Source: Actinomyces procaprae
GTDB taxonomy: Bacteria; Actinomycetota; Actinomycetes; Actinomycetales; Actinomycetaceae
Length of the DNA stretch: 64,000 nucleotides
Direction: 5' to 3'
Assembly (NCBI RefSeq): GCF_004798665.1
Contig: NZ_CP039292.1
Location: 1,240,001-1,304,000 of the forward strand
Notes under the pieces: generated by a model
What the model was told of the DNA's origin: nothing
The model's database searches: none
Seen by the model: only the letters and a program-made list of their open reading frames with translations
In this document: positions 45,352 to 54,799 of the stretch, in pieces
Position numbering within the stretch: position 1 is the first letter of the stretch
How the letters are laid out: every line of letters begins with the position of its first letter
Translations under genes and position numbers: made by a program

Positions 45352-45409
45352 ATCGACTCGAGGGGATGAACCATCAAGCGAGCTACCGAACCTCCACGCT
45401 CGGTGACGG

Positions 45410-45525
45410 TGATCCACCCACCGCAATCAGCCGGGTCCACTGCGATATGCGGCATCCACCGCGATCCACTGAGATCCACCGCGACTCGCAGCAATCCGCT
45501 GCGGTCTGCCGGAGTTGACGGTGGT
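45410..45525. repeat. Degenerate short repeats after the 41-bp array
   Basis: Variants of GATCCACCGCGAT recur about five times (near 45410, 45434, 45453, 45463, 45473) with changing spacing. Reminiscent of the neighbouring array but with an unrelated unit. No gene visible. Confidence 0.45.
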
Positions 45526-45541
45526 CTACCGGCGCACGCCA

Positions 45542-45574
45542 ACGGCGCCCGCCCCGGGAGGGGACGGGCGCCGT
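45542..45574 (-). terminator. Hairpin after glgP
   Basis: ACGGCGCCCGCCCC (45542-45555) pairs with its complement at 45560-45574 with one bulged base and a 4-base loop, 27 bp beyond the glgP stop. No T-run on the glgP-reading strand. Confidence 0.6.
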
Positions 45575-45601
45575 CGGCGGGATGCGCGGGCAGGTTAGCC
45601 G

Positions 45602-47959
45602 TCAGGCGACCGGCTGCGGCTCGATGCCCCACACCTTGGCGTAGTCGCTGATGGTGCGGTCGGAGGAGAACCGGCCGGAGCGGGTGATGTTCACCCATGC
45701 CTTGCGCTGCCAGGCACTCAGGTCGGCGTAGTCGGCGGCCATGGCGTCCTTCGCCTCGCGGTAGGCGGCGAAGTCACCGAGCACGTAGTAGACGTCGGCG
45801 TCGCCACCCTCCAGGAGGCTGCGGCGCAGGTCCGCGAACCAGCCGGAGCCGTTGTCATCCAGGGTCCCGTCGGTGAATGCGTCGAGCACCCGCTTGAGAC
45901 CGGGCACGGACTCGTAGGTGGCGTGCGGGTCGTAGGTGGCGCGCAGGGCGGGCAGCTCATCCTCGGTGGCTCCGAAGATGTAGGCGTTCTCATCCCCGAC
46001 GGCGTCCAGGATCTCCACGTTGGCGCCGTCGAGCGTGCCCAGGGTCAGGGCGCCGTTCATCATGAACTTCATGTTGGACGTGCCGGAGGCCTCCTTCCCG
46101 GCCATGGAGATCTGCTCGGAGACGTCGGCGGCCGGGATGATGTGCTCAGCGGGGGAGACGTTGTAGTTGTGGATGAAGACGACCTTCAGGGTCTTGGAGA
46201 CCACCGGGTCGTTGTTGACCAGCTCGGCAATGGCGTTGGTCAGCTTGATGATGGCCTTGGCGCGGATGTACCCGGGAGCCGCCTTGGCACCGAAGATGAA
46301 CACCCGCGGCGGCACCTGCAGCGACGGGTCCTCCTTCATGCGGAAGTACAGGTCCAGGATGTAGATCGCGTTGAGCAGCTGACGCTTGTATTCGTGCAGG
46401 CGCTTGATCTGGACGTCGAAGATCGCGTCCGGGTCGATCTCAATGCCCTCGCGCTCCGCCACCCAGGCGGCGAAGTCCACCTTGTTGGCGTGCTTGATCT
46501 CGGCCAGCCGGTCCAGCAGCGCGTCATCGACGGTGTCGGTGTACTCGGCCAGCAGGGACAGGTCCTTGACCCAGGCGTCGGAGCCGGTCACCTCGTCCAG
46601 CAGCGCGGACAGGCGGGGGTTGCACTGCCGCAGCCAGCGGCGCGGGGTCACGCCGTTGGTCTTGTTGTTGAAGCGCTCGGGCCAGACGTCGTGCCACTCC
46701 TTGAGGGTGTCGCGCTTGATGATCTCGGTGTGCAGCGCGGCCACGCCGTTGATGGAGTAGGAGGCATAGCAGGCGATCCAGGCCATACGGACCTTGTCGC
46801 CGGCAAGGGGCGCCATGTAGTCGATGCGGGCCTGGTCCAGGCCGCGCTCCGCCATGTCCTCGCGGAAGCGGCGGTCGATCTCGTGGACGATCTCGGTGAT
46901 GCGCGGGAACAGGCGCTCGAAGATCGACATCTCCCAGGTCTCCAGGGCCTCGGCCAGCACCGTGTGGTTGGTGTAGGCGAAGGTCTTGGTGACCACGCTC
47001 CAGGCCTCGTCCCAGCCCAGGTGGTGCTCGTCCATCAGCAGGCGCATGAGCTCGGGAATGGCGAGCACCGGGTGGGTGTCATTGAGCTGGACGGAGTTGA
47101 ACTCGGCGAAGCGGCTCAGGTCCTCGCCGTGGTGGGTGACGTAGTTGCCAACGATCTCCTGCAGGGACGCGGAGCAGAAGAAGTACTGCTGGCGCACCCG
47201 CAGGACCTTGCCCTCGTAGGTGGTGTCATTGGGATACAGCACACGGGAGATGTCCGCGGTGCGTTCGCGCTCGACGATGGCGTCGGTGAAGCGCTGGGAG
47301 TTGAAGGCGTCGTAGTCGAACTCCTCCATGGGCTCGGCCCGCCACAGCCGCAGCGTGACCACGTTCTTAGTGCCGTAGCCGGTGATCGGCATGTCGTAGG
47401 GGACGGCGCGCACGGTCAGGTCGTTGTAGCGGACGATGCGCTGCGCCTCCTCTCGGCGCACCACGAAGGGGTAGCCCTCCTCCATCCACGGGTCGGGGTG
47501 CTCGGTCTGGAAACCGTCCTCGAACAGCTGCTTGAACAGGCCGTAGCGGTACAGGATGCCGTAGCCGGCCACGGGCAGGTCCAGGGTGGCGCAGGAGTCG
47601 AGGAAGCAGGCGGCCAGGCGGCCAAGCCCGCCGTTGCCCAGGGCGGCGTCGGGCTCCTGCTCGAGCACATCGGTGAGGTTCTGCCCGAATGCGTTGACGG
47701 CCTGGGAGGCCTCCTCTACCAGGCCCAGATTGGTCAGGTTGTTCAGCAGGGCGCGTCCCTCAAGGAACTCGGCGGAGAAGTAGTGTTCCATCCTGCCGGC
47801 ACGGTACTTCTGCTCGGTGGCGTACCAGTCGTCCGCGATGGCGTCGACGACGGTGGCGGACAGCCCCTGCCAGACCTCCATGGGGGTGGAGGCCTCGGCC
47901 GGACGGCCCGAGACTGCGCGCACCTGGGAGGACACGCTGCTGGGGAGAATCTTCGACAT
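45602..47959 (-). CDS. glgP: Glycogen/maltodextrin phosphorylase
   Basis: A 785-residue PLP enzyme that releases glucose-1-phosphate from alpha-1,4-glucan ends. The PLP-binding Lys is in EASGTSNMKFMMNGALT (about residue 631), and LGNGGLGRLAACFLDS (about 108) and NDTHPVLAIPELMR match the family. Its length fits bacterial phosphorylases. The start at 47959 (MSKILPSSV) follows GGGAATAAAG. It is on the minus strand with the rest of the glycogen genes but separated by a methyltransferase. It supplies the breakdown arm, with GlgX removing branches, to balance synthesis by GlgE and GlgB. 47960-48249 upstream shows only low-complexity GC-rich sequence. Confidence 0.97.
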   Translation of the reverse strand: MSKILPSSVSSQVRAVSGRPAEASTPMEVWQGLSATVVDAIADDWYATEQKYRAGRMEHYFSAEFLEGRALLNNLTNLGLVEEASQAVNAFGQNLTDVLEQEPDAALGNGGLGRLAACFLDSCATLDLPVAGYGILYRYGLFKQLFEDGFQTEHPDPWMEEGYPFVVRREEAQRIVRYNDLTVRAVPYDMPITGYGTKNVVTLRLWRAEPMEEFDYDAFNSQRFTDAIVERERTADISRVLYPNDTTYEGKVLRVRQQYFFCSASLQEIVGNYVTHHGEDLSRFAEFNSVQLNDTHPVLAIPELMRLLMDEHHLGWDEAWSVVTKTFAYTNHTVLAEALETWEMSIFERLFPRITEIVHEIDRRFREDMAERGLDQARIDYMAPLAGDKVRMAWIACYASYSINGVAALHTEIIKRDTLKEWHDVWPERFNNKTNGVTPRRWLRQCNPRLSALLDEVTGSDAWVKDLSLLAEYTDTVDDALLDRLAEIKHANKVDFAAWVAEREGIEIDPDAIFDVQIKRLHEYKRQLLNAIYILDLYFRMKEDPSLQVPPRVFIFGAKAAPGYIRAKAIIKLTNAIAELVNNDPVVSKTLKVVFIHNYNVSPAEHIIPAADVSEQISMAGKEASGTSNMKFMMNGALTLGTLDGANVEILDAVGDENAYIFGATEDELPALRATYDPHATYESVPGLKRVLDAFTDGTLDDNGSGWFADLRRSLLEGGDADVYYVLGDFAAYREAKDAMAADYADLSAWQRKAWVNITRSGRFSSDRTISDYAKVWGIEPQPVA

Positions 47960-48249
47960 CTTTATTCCCTTACGTGGGCATCAGGACAGCGCCGCAAGGT
48001 CCTTGCAGCAAGGACAGCATACGGCGATCGGACTCATGGTAGCGGGCGAACCGGCCGCCGGAGAGCGTGGGCATTGCCTCACGGAGCGGGCGGCCCGGCG
48101 GCGGCTGCGACGACAGTGCGCGCGTCCGGCGGCCGCGGCGGCGAAGGCGGCGCGTGCAGTGAGCTTGCGCACGGATGGCGCGGGCGGGGATGGCGGCGCG
48201 GCCCCGGCGCTGGTGCTATGGCGGGACCGTGATGACGGCCCCGAATTGG

Positions 48250-49017
48250 TTATGGCGTCCTTCTTGCCACGATGTAGAACCTGTGGATGCTGCCTTCAAT
48301 CACGCCGGCCCTGTCAAGAATCGCCTGCGCCTCGTACAGCTGTTCAAGGCAGTTCTCGACCGAGAACCCGGGAAACTCCCACTCGATGATCCGGGCGAAC
48401 CAGACAAGCGCGCCCACATCGTAGAACCGTATCGGTCGGCGGGCCTCACCGCTTTCCATCACTTCAAACCCCTGGCCCAGGAGCTCCGACACCCGTGCGT
48501 CAAGGCACTGCTCGGGTTCCGGTGGCTGTTCGATGTGGGGGAGCAGAAGCCGAACCAGTTCACGGTCGTTGTCTGCGCCCACCTGCTGGGTGAGGAATAG
48601 CCCGCCGGGCCTGAGTACGCGCCGCAGCTCCGCGGCATCGTATGCGCCGTGCCGGTTCGTGACGATGTCGAAGCTTTCGTCGGGGAAGGGGAGTGTCTCC
48701 TCTCCATCGGCCTCCTTGAAGTCGATCCCCAGTGGCAGCAGGACTTCTTTGCACAGCTTCACGTTGGGCGGATAGCCCTCGATCGCCGCGGTGCGCTCGT
48801 TGGGGTGGTGGAGGGAGAGCAGCAACTCACCGCCCCCGGTGTCCATGTCCAGCAGCTGCATGTCGTCGGTCCGGTGCCGGTGAATGAGCTCTCGAAACTC
48901 CCACGGCAGGTCATCCTCCTCCGTGTACCTGCCGTGAATATGGGAGAAGTCCCAGCCGTGGATATGAGCGACCCGCTCCTCCGCCAGCCAGGCCTGCTTG
49001 AGTTCATCCGCGTTCAT
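48250..49017 (-). CDS. Class I SAM-dependent methyltransferase
   Basis: A 255-residue methyltransferase. The SAM-binding motif I is LLDMDTGGGELLLSL (about residues 54-68); motif III-like FPDESFDIVTNRHGAYDAAEL (about 115-135) and VLRPGGLFLTQQVG follow. The start at 49017 (MNADELKQAW) follows AGAAGGAAC; a longer reading to 49389 has no site. The C-terminus carries a beta-rich substrate region (IEWEFPGFSVENC). The substrate is not identifiable. It lies between glgB and glgP and may be an insertion in the glycogen block. Confidence 0.85.
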   Translation of the reverse strand: MNADELKQAWLAEERVAHIHGWDFSHIHGRYTEEDDLPWEFRELIHRHRTDDMQLLDMDTGGGELLLSLHHPNERTAAIEGYPPNVKLCKEVLLPLGIDFKEADGEETLPFPDESFDIVTNRHGAYDAAELRRVLRPGGLFLTQQVGADNDRELVRLLLPHIEQPPEPEQCLDARVSELLGQGFEVMESGEARRPIRFYDVGALVWFARIIEWEFPGFSVENCLEQLYEAQAILDRAGVIEGSIHRFYIVARRTP

Positions 49018-49186
49018 CGAATGCTGTTCCTTCTGGAAGGGGTGATGAATGAATGGTTCTCCCGGGCGCGGCGCACCGCGGGCGCAAGGGCTGCTTAAGG
49101 TACGCCGGAGGGGCCGGCGAGCCGCTAGGCGTGCTCGCCGGCCCCTCCGCCCGGCTGAATGCCCTGAAGCCGGGGACGGCCCCGGG

Positions 49187-51439
49187 TCAGTCCCGCGATG
49201 GCCGCAGGAAGATGGCGCCCATCGGGGGGACCCGCAGCCGCACCGAGGCGGGCCTGCCGTTCCAGGGCAGCTCCTCGGCCTCCACGTGGCCGAGGTTACC
49301 CACGCCCGAGCCGCCGTACTCGGGGGCATCGGTGTTGATGATCTCGTCCCAGCCTCCCGCGAAGGGCAGCCCCACGCGGTAGCCCTCATGGGGCGTGCCG
49401 GCGAAGTTGACGATCACCGCCACCAGGTCCGAGCGCCCGTCGGGTCCGGTTCCCTTGCGCAGGTAGGACAGGACGTTGTGATCACCGTCACCGGCCTCGA
49501 TCCACTCGAATCCGCGGTGGGAGAAGTCATCCGACCACAGGGCGGGGGAGTCCTTGTAGAAGGCGTTCAGGTCGCTGACCAGCCGCAGCAGGCCCGTGTG
49601 GCCCGGGTCATCCAGGATCCACCAGTCCAGGGAGTTGTCCGAGTTCCACTCGGCGCCCTGCCCGAACTCCTGGCCCATGAACAGCAGCTGCTTGCCGGGG
49701 TGGGACCACTGGTAGGCGTACAGGGCACGCAGGCCCGCCAGTTCCTGCCAGGCGTCGCCGGGCATCTTGGACAGCAGCGAGCCCTTGCCGTGCACGACCT
49801 CGTCGTGGCTCAGCGGCAGGATGAACTGCTCGGAGAAGGCGTACACCAGGGAGAAGGTCAGCTCCCCATGGTGGTAGCGGCGATTGATGGGCTCCTCGGC
49901 CAGGTACCGCAGGGTGTCGTTCATCCACCCCATGTTCCACTTCAGGCCGAAGCCGAGGCCACCGTACTCGGTGGGCGCGGTCACGCCCGGCCACGCGGTG
50001 GACTCCTCGGCGATCATGACCGTGCCGGGGTTCTTCCGGTAGGCGGTGGCAGTGGCCTCCTGCAGGAAGCTGATCGCCTCCAGGTTCTCCCGGCCCCCGA
50101 ACTGGTTCGGGTGCCACTGGCCCTCCTCGCGGGAGTAGTCCAGGTACAGCATGGAGGCGACGGCGTCCACGCGCAGCCCGTCGATGTGGAACTCGCCCAG
50201 CCAGTACAGGGCGTTGGCCACCAGGAAGTTGCGAACCTCGTTGCGGCCGAAGTTGAACACGTAGGTGCCCCAGTCGGGGTGCTCGCCGCGCTGCGGGTCC
50301 GGGTCCTCATACAGGGGTGTGCCGTCGAAGCGCGCCAGCGCCCACTCATCCTTGGGGAAGTGGGCGGGCACCCAGTCCAGGATGACGCCGATGCCTGCCT
50401 GGTGCAGCTGGTCAACCAGGTAACGGAAGTCATCCGGGGTGCCGAAGCGTGCCGTGGGGGCGTAGTAGCCGGATACCTGGTAGCCCCAGGAGCCGCCGAA
50501 GGGGTGCTCGGCCACGGGCATGAACTCCACGTGGGTGAAGCCGGCGTCCTTGACATAGGGGACCAGCTCGTCGGCCAGGCCCCGGTAGCCCAGGCCCTGC
50601 CTCCAGGAGCCGATGTGAACCTCGTAGACGCTCATCGGCCCGGAGTGCGGGTCGGTGACCGCGCGGCGTGACATCCAGTCCTCGTCGTTCCACTCGTGGA
50701 AGCGGTCGGTGACCACGGAGGCGGTGGCGGGCGGGACCTCGGTGGCGCGTGCCATCGGGTCGGCCTTCTGGTGCCAGGAGCCGTCCTGGAAGCACAGCTC
50801 GAACTTGTAGCGTGCACCCACGCCCACACCGGGGATGAACAGCTCCCACACGCCGGATGCGCCCAGGGAGCGCATGGCGGAGGCGGTGCCGTCCCAGTAG
50901 TTGAAGTCGCCGACCACGCGGACGGCGCGGGCGTTGGGGGCCCATACCGCGAAGGCGACGCCCTCAACGTCCCCCATGGCGCCGGAGTAGCGCTTGACGT
51001 GCGCCCCCAGCACCTCCCACAGCTCCTCGTGACGGCCCTCGGAGATCAGGTAGGTGTCCATCTCTCCGAGGGTCGGCAGGAACCGGTAGGGGTCGTCGAC
51101 GGTGATGGTCTCCTCGCCGTAGGTCACCTTGAGCCGGTAGTCCGGGATGGCGTCTCCGGGCACGACGGCAACCCATACGCCGTCCTGCTCGTGGCGGGCG
51201 GGGAAGGATCCCTCGGGGGTAACCACGACGACGGCGTCGGCGAGGTGGCGCACGGTGCGGATCGTCACGCCGTCGTCGCCCACATGGGCGCCCAGCACCT
51301 CATGCGGGTTGTGGTAACGGGCGTAGGCGACATCCGCGAGGACCCAGGGGTCCACCGGGACGGGCGCGGGGCCAGTGGCCTCCGGCGGCGGGGCGTCGTT
51401 GGATTCGGGGGCGGGCTCGGGGCTGGTGACGTCGGTCAT
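49187..51439 (-). CDS. glgB: 1,4-alpha-glucan branching enzyme
   Basis: A 750-residue GH13 branching enzyme that makes alpha-1,6 branches. After a Pro/Glu-rich start come a carbohydrate-binding N-domain ([20 protein letters not shown]), CBM48 ([20 protein letters not shown]) and the barrel. Catalytic residues are in [15 protein letters not shown] (Asp, about 421) and [12 protein letters not shown] (Glu, about 476), with [17 protein letters not shown] 51439 follows GGGAGAGTGAG; a longer in-frame reading begins upstream without a site. Fourth gene after glgE, treS and maltokinase, it branches the linear glucan made by GlgE. Confidence 0.97.
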   Translation of the reverse strand: MTDVTSPEPAPESNDAPPPEATGPAPVPVDPWVLADVAYARYHNPHEVLGAHVGDDGVTIRTVRHLADAVVVVTPEGSFPARHEQDGVWVAVVPGDAIPDYRLKVTYGEETITVDDPYRFLPTLGEMDTYLISEGRHEELWEVLGAHVKRYSGAMGDVEGVAFAVWAPNARAVRVVGDFNYWDGTASAMRSLGASGVWELFIPGVGVGARYKFELCFQDGSWHQKADPMARATEVPPATASVVTDRFHEWNDEDWMSRRAVTDPHSGPMSVYEVHIGSWRQGLGYRGLADELVPYVKDAGFTHVEFMPVAEHPFGGSWGYQVSGYYAPTARFGTPDDFRYLVDQLHQAGIGVILDWVPAHFPKDEWALARFDGTPLYEDPDPQRGEHPDWGTYVFNFGRNEVRNFLVANALYWLGEFHIDGLRVDAVASMLYLDYSREEGQWHPNQFGGRENLEAISFLQEATATAYRKNPGTVMIAEESTAWPGVTAPTEYGGLGFGLKWNMGWMNDTLRYLAEEPINRRYHHGELTFSLVYAFSEQFILPLSHDEVVHGKGSLLSKMPGDAWQELAGLRALYAYQWSHPGKQLLFMGQEFGQGAEWNSDNSLDWWILDDPGHTGLLRLVSDLNAFYKDSPALWSDDFSHRGFEWIEAGDGDHNVLSYLRKGTGPDGRSDLVAVIVNFAGTPHEGYRVGLPFAGGWDEIINTDAPEYGGSGVGNLGHVEAEELPWNGRPASVRLRVPPMGAIFLRPSRD

Positions 51440-51551
51440 GTTCTCACTCTCCCATGCGGTGACCGGCTGAGGGGGGACTTTATACCGGTGCAACCCGGTG
51501 TGGATGATGTGTCTTACGCGACCGTTACCGGGCGCGGCGGACAAGTGCGTG

Positions 51552-53015
51552 TCAAATGGTCAGAATCACCTCGATGCCGTGCAGTGGGATCGAGATCCAG
51601 TCGGGACGGTTACGGGCCTCGTAGACCGCCTCGTACAGGGCCTTGTCGAGCTCAAGCGCACCCAGGAGCGTACTGTCCCGCGGCTCCGGCCGCGGCCCCG
51701 AGGCCGACGGCGACGCGGGTGCGGTTGCCCAGTAGCCGGCCAGGAAGGCGTCGCGCACGGCCGGCAGCCAATCGGGATTGGCCGCGTGGCCGACCTCGGC
51801 GGCGTAGTCGAAGGAACGCAGCATGCCCGCGACGTCTCGCAGGGGCTGGTCCGGTCGGCGGCGGTCGGCCAGCGGCCGCAGCGGCTCGCCCTCGAAGTCG
51901 AGCACGTACCAGCGGTCCTCCTCGACGGCGTGCAGCACCTGGCCCAAGTGGTAGTCGCCGTGGACACGAGTGGCGAGGTCCAGCCGATCCAGGCGGGACA
52001 GGTCGGTGAGCACCGCCTCCACGCGGTCGCGCAGGCCCGGCAGCCGCGCCTCCAGGAGGGGCACCTCCGCCATGGCCCAGTCGGCCCGCTCGCGCAGCTC
52101 CTGCGCCAGTTCCCCGGGGGCGGGCGGTGCGTCGGCGCCCAGAGCCGCAGCCAGGTGAGCGTGCATCTGCGCCGTGGTGGTGCCCAGGTCCCGGGCCAGC
52201 GCGGTGGCCCGCGTCCGCTGCGGCCCGTCGGCATCGTCGTCGGCGGCGAGCGCGCAGAACAGCTCGAAGCCGTCGTCGGCACGGGGGATGAAGGTGCAGG
52301 CCACGGCCGCATCAGCCGTCCGCTCGGTGCCGGTCCCCGGCTCGGTCCAGGTCAGTGTGGTCCAGGCGACCGGTGTGCGTACCCGGTCCCAGCCGTCCCG
52401 GGCCAGCGCCACGGAAACCTCCACGTCGGGGTTGCGTCCCGGGGCGAGCACGCGGAACAGCTTGACGATCAGGTCTCCGGTGGTCGCGTCCGCAGCTGCG
52501 GCGGCGGGCGCGTCCACGGGTGCGGGCATGATTACGGAGGTGTTCGACTGCTCGCCGGTGGTCACGCGCAGACGGTTGGCGCGCTGGGCGATGGCGCGCG
52601 CCCCGGTGTCTGTGAGCACGGTGCCGGCCTCCAGCGCGGAGCCGGCCCAGGCACGCCAGAAGCGCGGATGGTGCGCACCGTCCACCAGCGCCACCGGCCG
52701 GCCGTCGGGACCGGGCATCACGAAGCCCTCGTTGCCCTCGGCCTCGTCGGCGACCGTGAACTGGGCAAGTGCGTCAGCGGGCTCAAGCACCAGGGGCACG
52801 TGGATGAGTACCTCGTCCCCCTCACGCCGGGGAACCGCAACCAGCAGGTCGCGCACGCCGTCGGCCAGCTCCCAGCGCCCGGCCAGACGCGACGGCCCGG
52901 GGGAGGCGCCTCCCTTCAAGGGGTACCAGCGGCGCTGCCCCATCCAGTCCGCGAGCGCCGCCAGCAGGGCGGAGTCGTCGGGCCAGGACGGCGTTGCGGT
53001 GATCGAGTTGCTCAT
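51552..53015 (-). CDS. mak: Maltokinase (Mak/Pep2)
   Basis: A 487-residue kinase making maltose-1-phosphate from maltose and ATP. The N-terminal lobe begins [13 protein letters not shown], the family's start motif. The catalytic loop is [12 protein letters not shown] (about residue 350) and the metal site [15 protein letters not shown]. It overlaps the TreS stop by four bases (53012-53015), so translation is coupled, and TreS-maltokinase coupling is the standard actinobacterial way to pass maltose on. Its product is the donor for GlgE. An Ala/Pro-rich loop near residue 430 is unusually long. Confidence 0.93.
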   Translation of the reverse strand: MSNSITATPSWPDDSALLAALADWMGQRRWYPLKGGASPGPSRLAGRWELADGVRDLLVAVPRREGDEVLIHVPLVLEPADALAQFTVADEAEGNEGFVMPGPDGRPVALVDGAHHPRFWRAWAGSALEAGTVLTDTGARAIAQRANRLRVTTGEQSNTSVIMPAPVDAPAAAAADATTGDLIVKLFRVLAPGRNPDVEVSVALARDGWDRVRTPVAWTTLTWTEPGTGTERTADAAVACTFIPRADDGFELFCALAADDDADGPQRTRATALARDLGTTTAQMHAHLAAALGADAPPAPGELAQELRERADWAMAEVPLLEARLPGLRDRVEAVLTDLSRLDRLDLATRVHGDYHLGQVLHAVEEDRWYVLDFEGEPLRPLADRRRPDQPLRDVAGMLRSFDYAAEVGHAANPDWLPAVRDAFLAGYWATAPASPSASGPRPEPRDSTLLGALELDKALYEAVYEARNRPDWISIPLHGIEVILTI

Positions 53016-54754
53016 CGGGCCTCCTCACGATTCGGAATGACTTCCAGCCACCAGTAGCCGCGAGGCGGCAGCACGGCTGTCAGCCTGCCGTGGGCGTCGA
53101 CGGCGGGGGCCGGGGCGGTGACCGCGCCGGCCAGCACGGTGCGGGTGGCCCGCCCGGCGAGCCCGGGCACCTCCACGCTCGTCTCGCACTGGCTGTCGGA
53201 CAGATTCGCCAGGCACAGCAGCACCTCGCCGTGCGCCCGCTCGCCCTGAGCGGTCGCGGGAGCCCAGGTGCGGGTATGCGCCAGCACGGCGGCAGCGGAC
53301 GCCCGGCACAGCTGAAACTCCCCACGCCCCAGCACCGGGTGCCGACGGCGCACCCGCAGCATATGGCGCAGGCAGTGCAGTAGCGAGCTCGGGTCCGCCA
53401 GCGCATCAGCCACGCAGCGGTCGGCGTAGTCGTCGACGTCGATCAGGGGCAGGGTGAGCGCGGTCGGGTCCGCGCAGGCGGAGAAACCCATATTCGCCGA
53501 GTGATCCCACTGCATGGGAGTACGCACGGCGTCACGGTCGGGCAGCCAGATGTTCTCACCCATGCCGATCTCGTCGCCGTAGTACAGGCAGGGGGAGCCG
53601 GGCAGGGACAGCAGCAGCGCGTGGGCCAGCTCCAGCTCGGCGCGGGAGTCTCCCAGCAGCGGCGCCAGGCGACGGCGGATCCCCACATTCGCGCGCATGC
53701 GCTGGTGCGGCGCATACCAGTGGTACAGGCGCTCCCGTTCGGCGTCGGTGACCATCTCCAGCGTCAGCTCGTCGTGATTGCGCAGGAATGTGCCCCACTG
53801 CCCCTGCGCCGGAATCGGCGGGGTCGCGCGGAGCACGTCGCGGATCGGCGTGGCCGTGCCCTCGCGCAGCGCGGAGAAGATGCGTGGCATCACCGGGAAG
53901 TGGAAGCACATGGTGCACTCGGGCGCGTCCGTGCTGCCGAAGTAGGCGACTACCTCCCGCGGAGGCTGATTCGCCTCCGCGATGGTGATGGTGCCGGGGA
54001 ACTCCCGGTCGAGCATCTCCCGCAGGCCGGCGACCAGCCGGTGCGTGCCCGGAAGATTCTCACAGTCGGTGCCCTCGCGCTCCACCAGGTAGGGGATCGC
54101 GTCCAGGCGGAAGCCGTCCACCCCGGTGCGCGCCCAGAACCGCACCACCTCGTGTACCGCGTCCACGACCGCCGGGTTGTCGTAGTTCAGGTCCGGCTGG
54201 TGGGAGAAGAAGCGGTGCCAGTAGTACTGGCCGCGCACCTCGTCGTAGCTCCAGTTGGAGCGCTCGGTGTCCACGAAGATGATGCGGGCGTCGGCGTAGC
54301 CGGCGTCGTCGTCGGCCCATACGTAGAAGTCGCCGTAGGGGCCGTCCGGATCGCGGCGGGAGGCCTGGAACCAGGGATGAGCATCGGAGGTGTGGTTGAG
54401 CACCATGTCGATGACGATGCGGATACCCCGCTCATGCGCGGCCTCCACCAGGGCGCGGAAGTCGTCCATGGACCCGTAGCGCGGATCAACGCCGGTGTAG
54501 TCGGCGATGTCGTAGCCGCCGTCGCGCATGGGCGATGGGTAGAAGGGCGGGATCCAGATGGCATCCACGCCGAGCCAGGCCAGATAGTCCAGCCTGGAGG
54601 CCAGGCCGCGGAAGTCGCCGACGCCATCGCCGTCGGAGTCCGCGAAGGAGCGCAGCAGCGCCTCATAGAACACCGCGGTGCGGAACCAGTCCGGATCCGG
54701 GCGCAGGCCCGGGCGTGACTGGGCGGGAAGGGCGGGAACACCGGGAATGGTCAC
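53012..54754 (-). CDS. treS: Trehalose synthase (maltose alpha-D-glucosyltransferase)
   Basis: A 580-residue GH13 enzyme interconverting trehalose and maltose. The N-terminus (WFRTAVFYEALLRSFADSDG) and IPPFYPSPMRDGGYD are typical of TreS. The catalytic residues are in GFRLDAIPYLVER (nucleophile Asp), TIAEANQPP (acid/base Glu) and LRNHDELT. It starts with GTG at 54754 after GAAGGAGCCCC and overlaps maltokinase by four bases. It lies 45 bp after glgE. It feeds maltose to maltokinase, or with GlgE running backwards can handle trehalose surplus. Confidence 0.95.
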   Translation of the reverse strand: MTIPGVPALPAQSRPGLRPDPDWFRTAVFYEALLRSFADSDGDGVGDFRGLASRLDYLAWLGVDAIWIPPFYPSPMRDGGYDIADYTGVDPRYGSMDDFRALVEAAHERGIRIVIDMVLNHTSDAHPWFQASRRDPDGPYGDFYVWADDDAGYADARIIFVDTERSNWSYDEVRGQYYWHRFFSHQPDLNYDNPAVVDAVHEVVRFWARTGVDGFRLDAIPYLVEREGTDCENLPGTHRLVAGLREMLDREFPGTITIAEANQPPREVVAYFGSTDAPECTMCFHFPVMPRIFSALREGTATPIRDVLRATPPIPAQGQWGTFLRNHDELTLEMVTDAERERLYHWYAPHQRMRANVGIRRRLAPLLGDSRAELELAHALLLSLPGSPCLYYGDEIGMGENIWLPDRDAVRTPMQWDHSANMGFSACADPTALTLPLIDVDDYADRCVADALADPSSLLHCLRHMLRVRRRHPVLGRGEFQLCRASAAAVLAHTRTWAPATAQGERAHGEVLLCLANLSDSQCETSVEVPGLAGRATRTVLAGAVTAPAPAVDAHGRLTAVLPPRGYWWLEVIPNREEAR

Positions 54755-54799
54755 GGGGCTCCTTCGAATGTCATCGAGCCGCGAACCGGCAGCCGTCCG

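Noticed and set aside
45923..48232. A 769-codon plus frame opposite glgP
   Set aside because: Shadow of glgP with Val/Gly/Leu-rich composition and no domain.
47960..48249. Small genes in the gap upstream of glgP
   Set aside because: Only Arg/Ala-rich short frames without ribosome sites.
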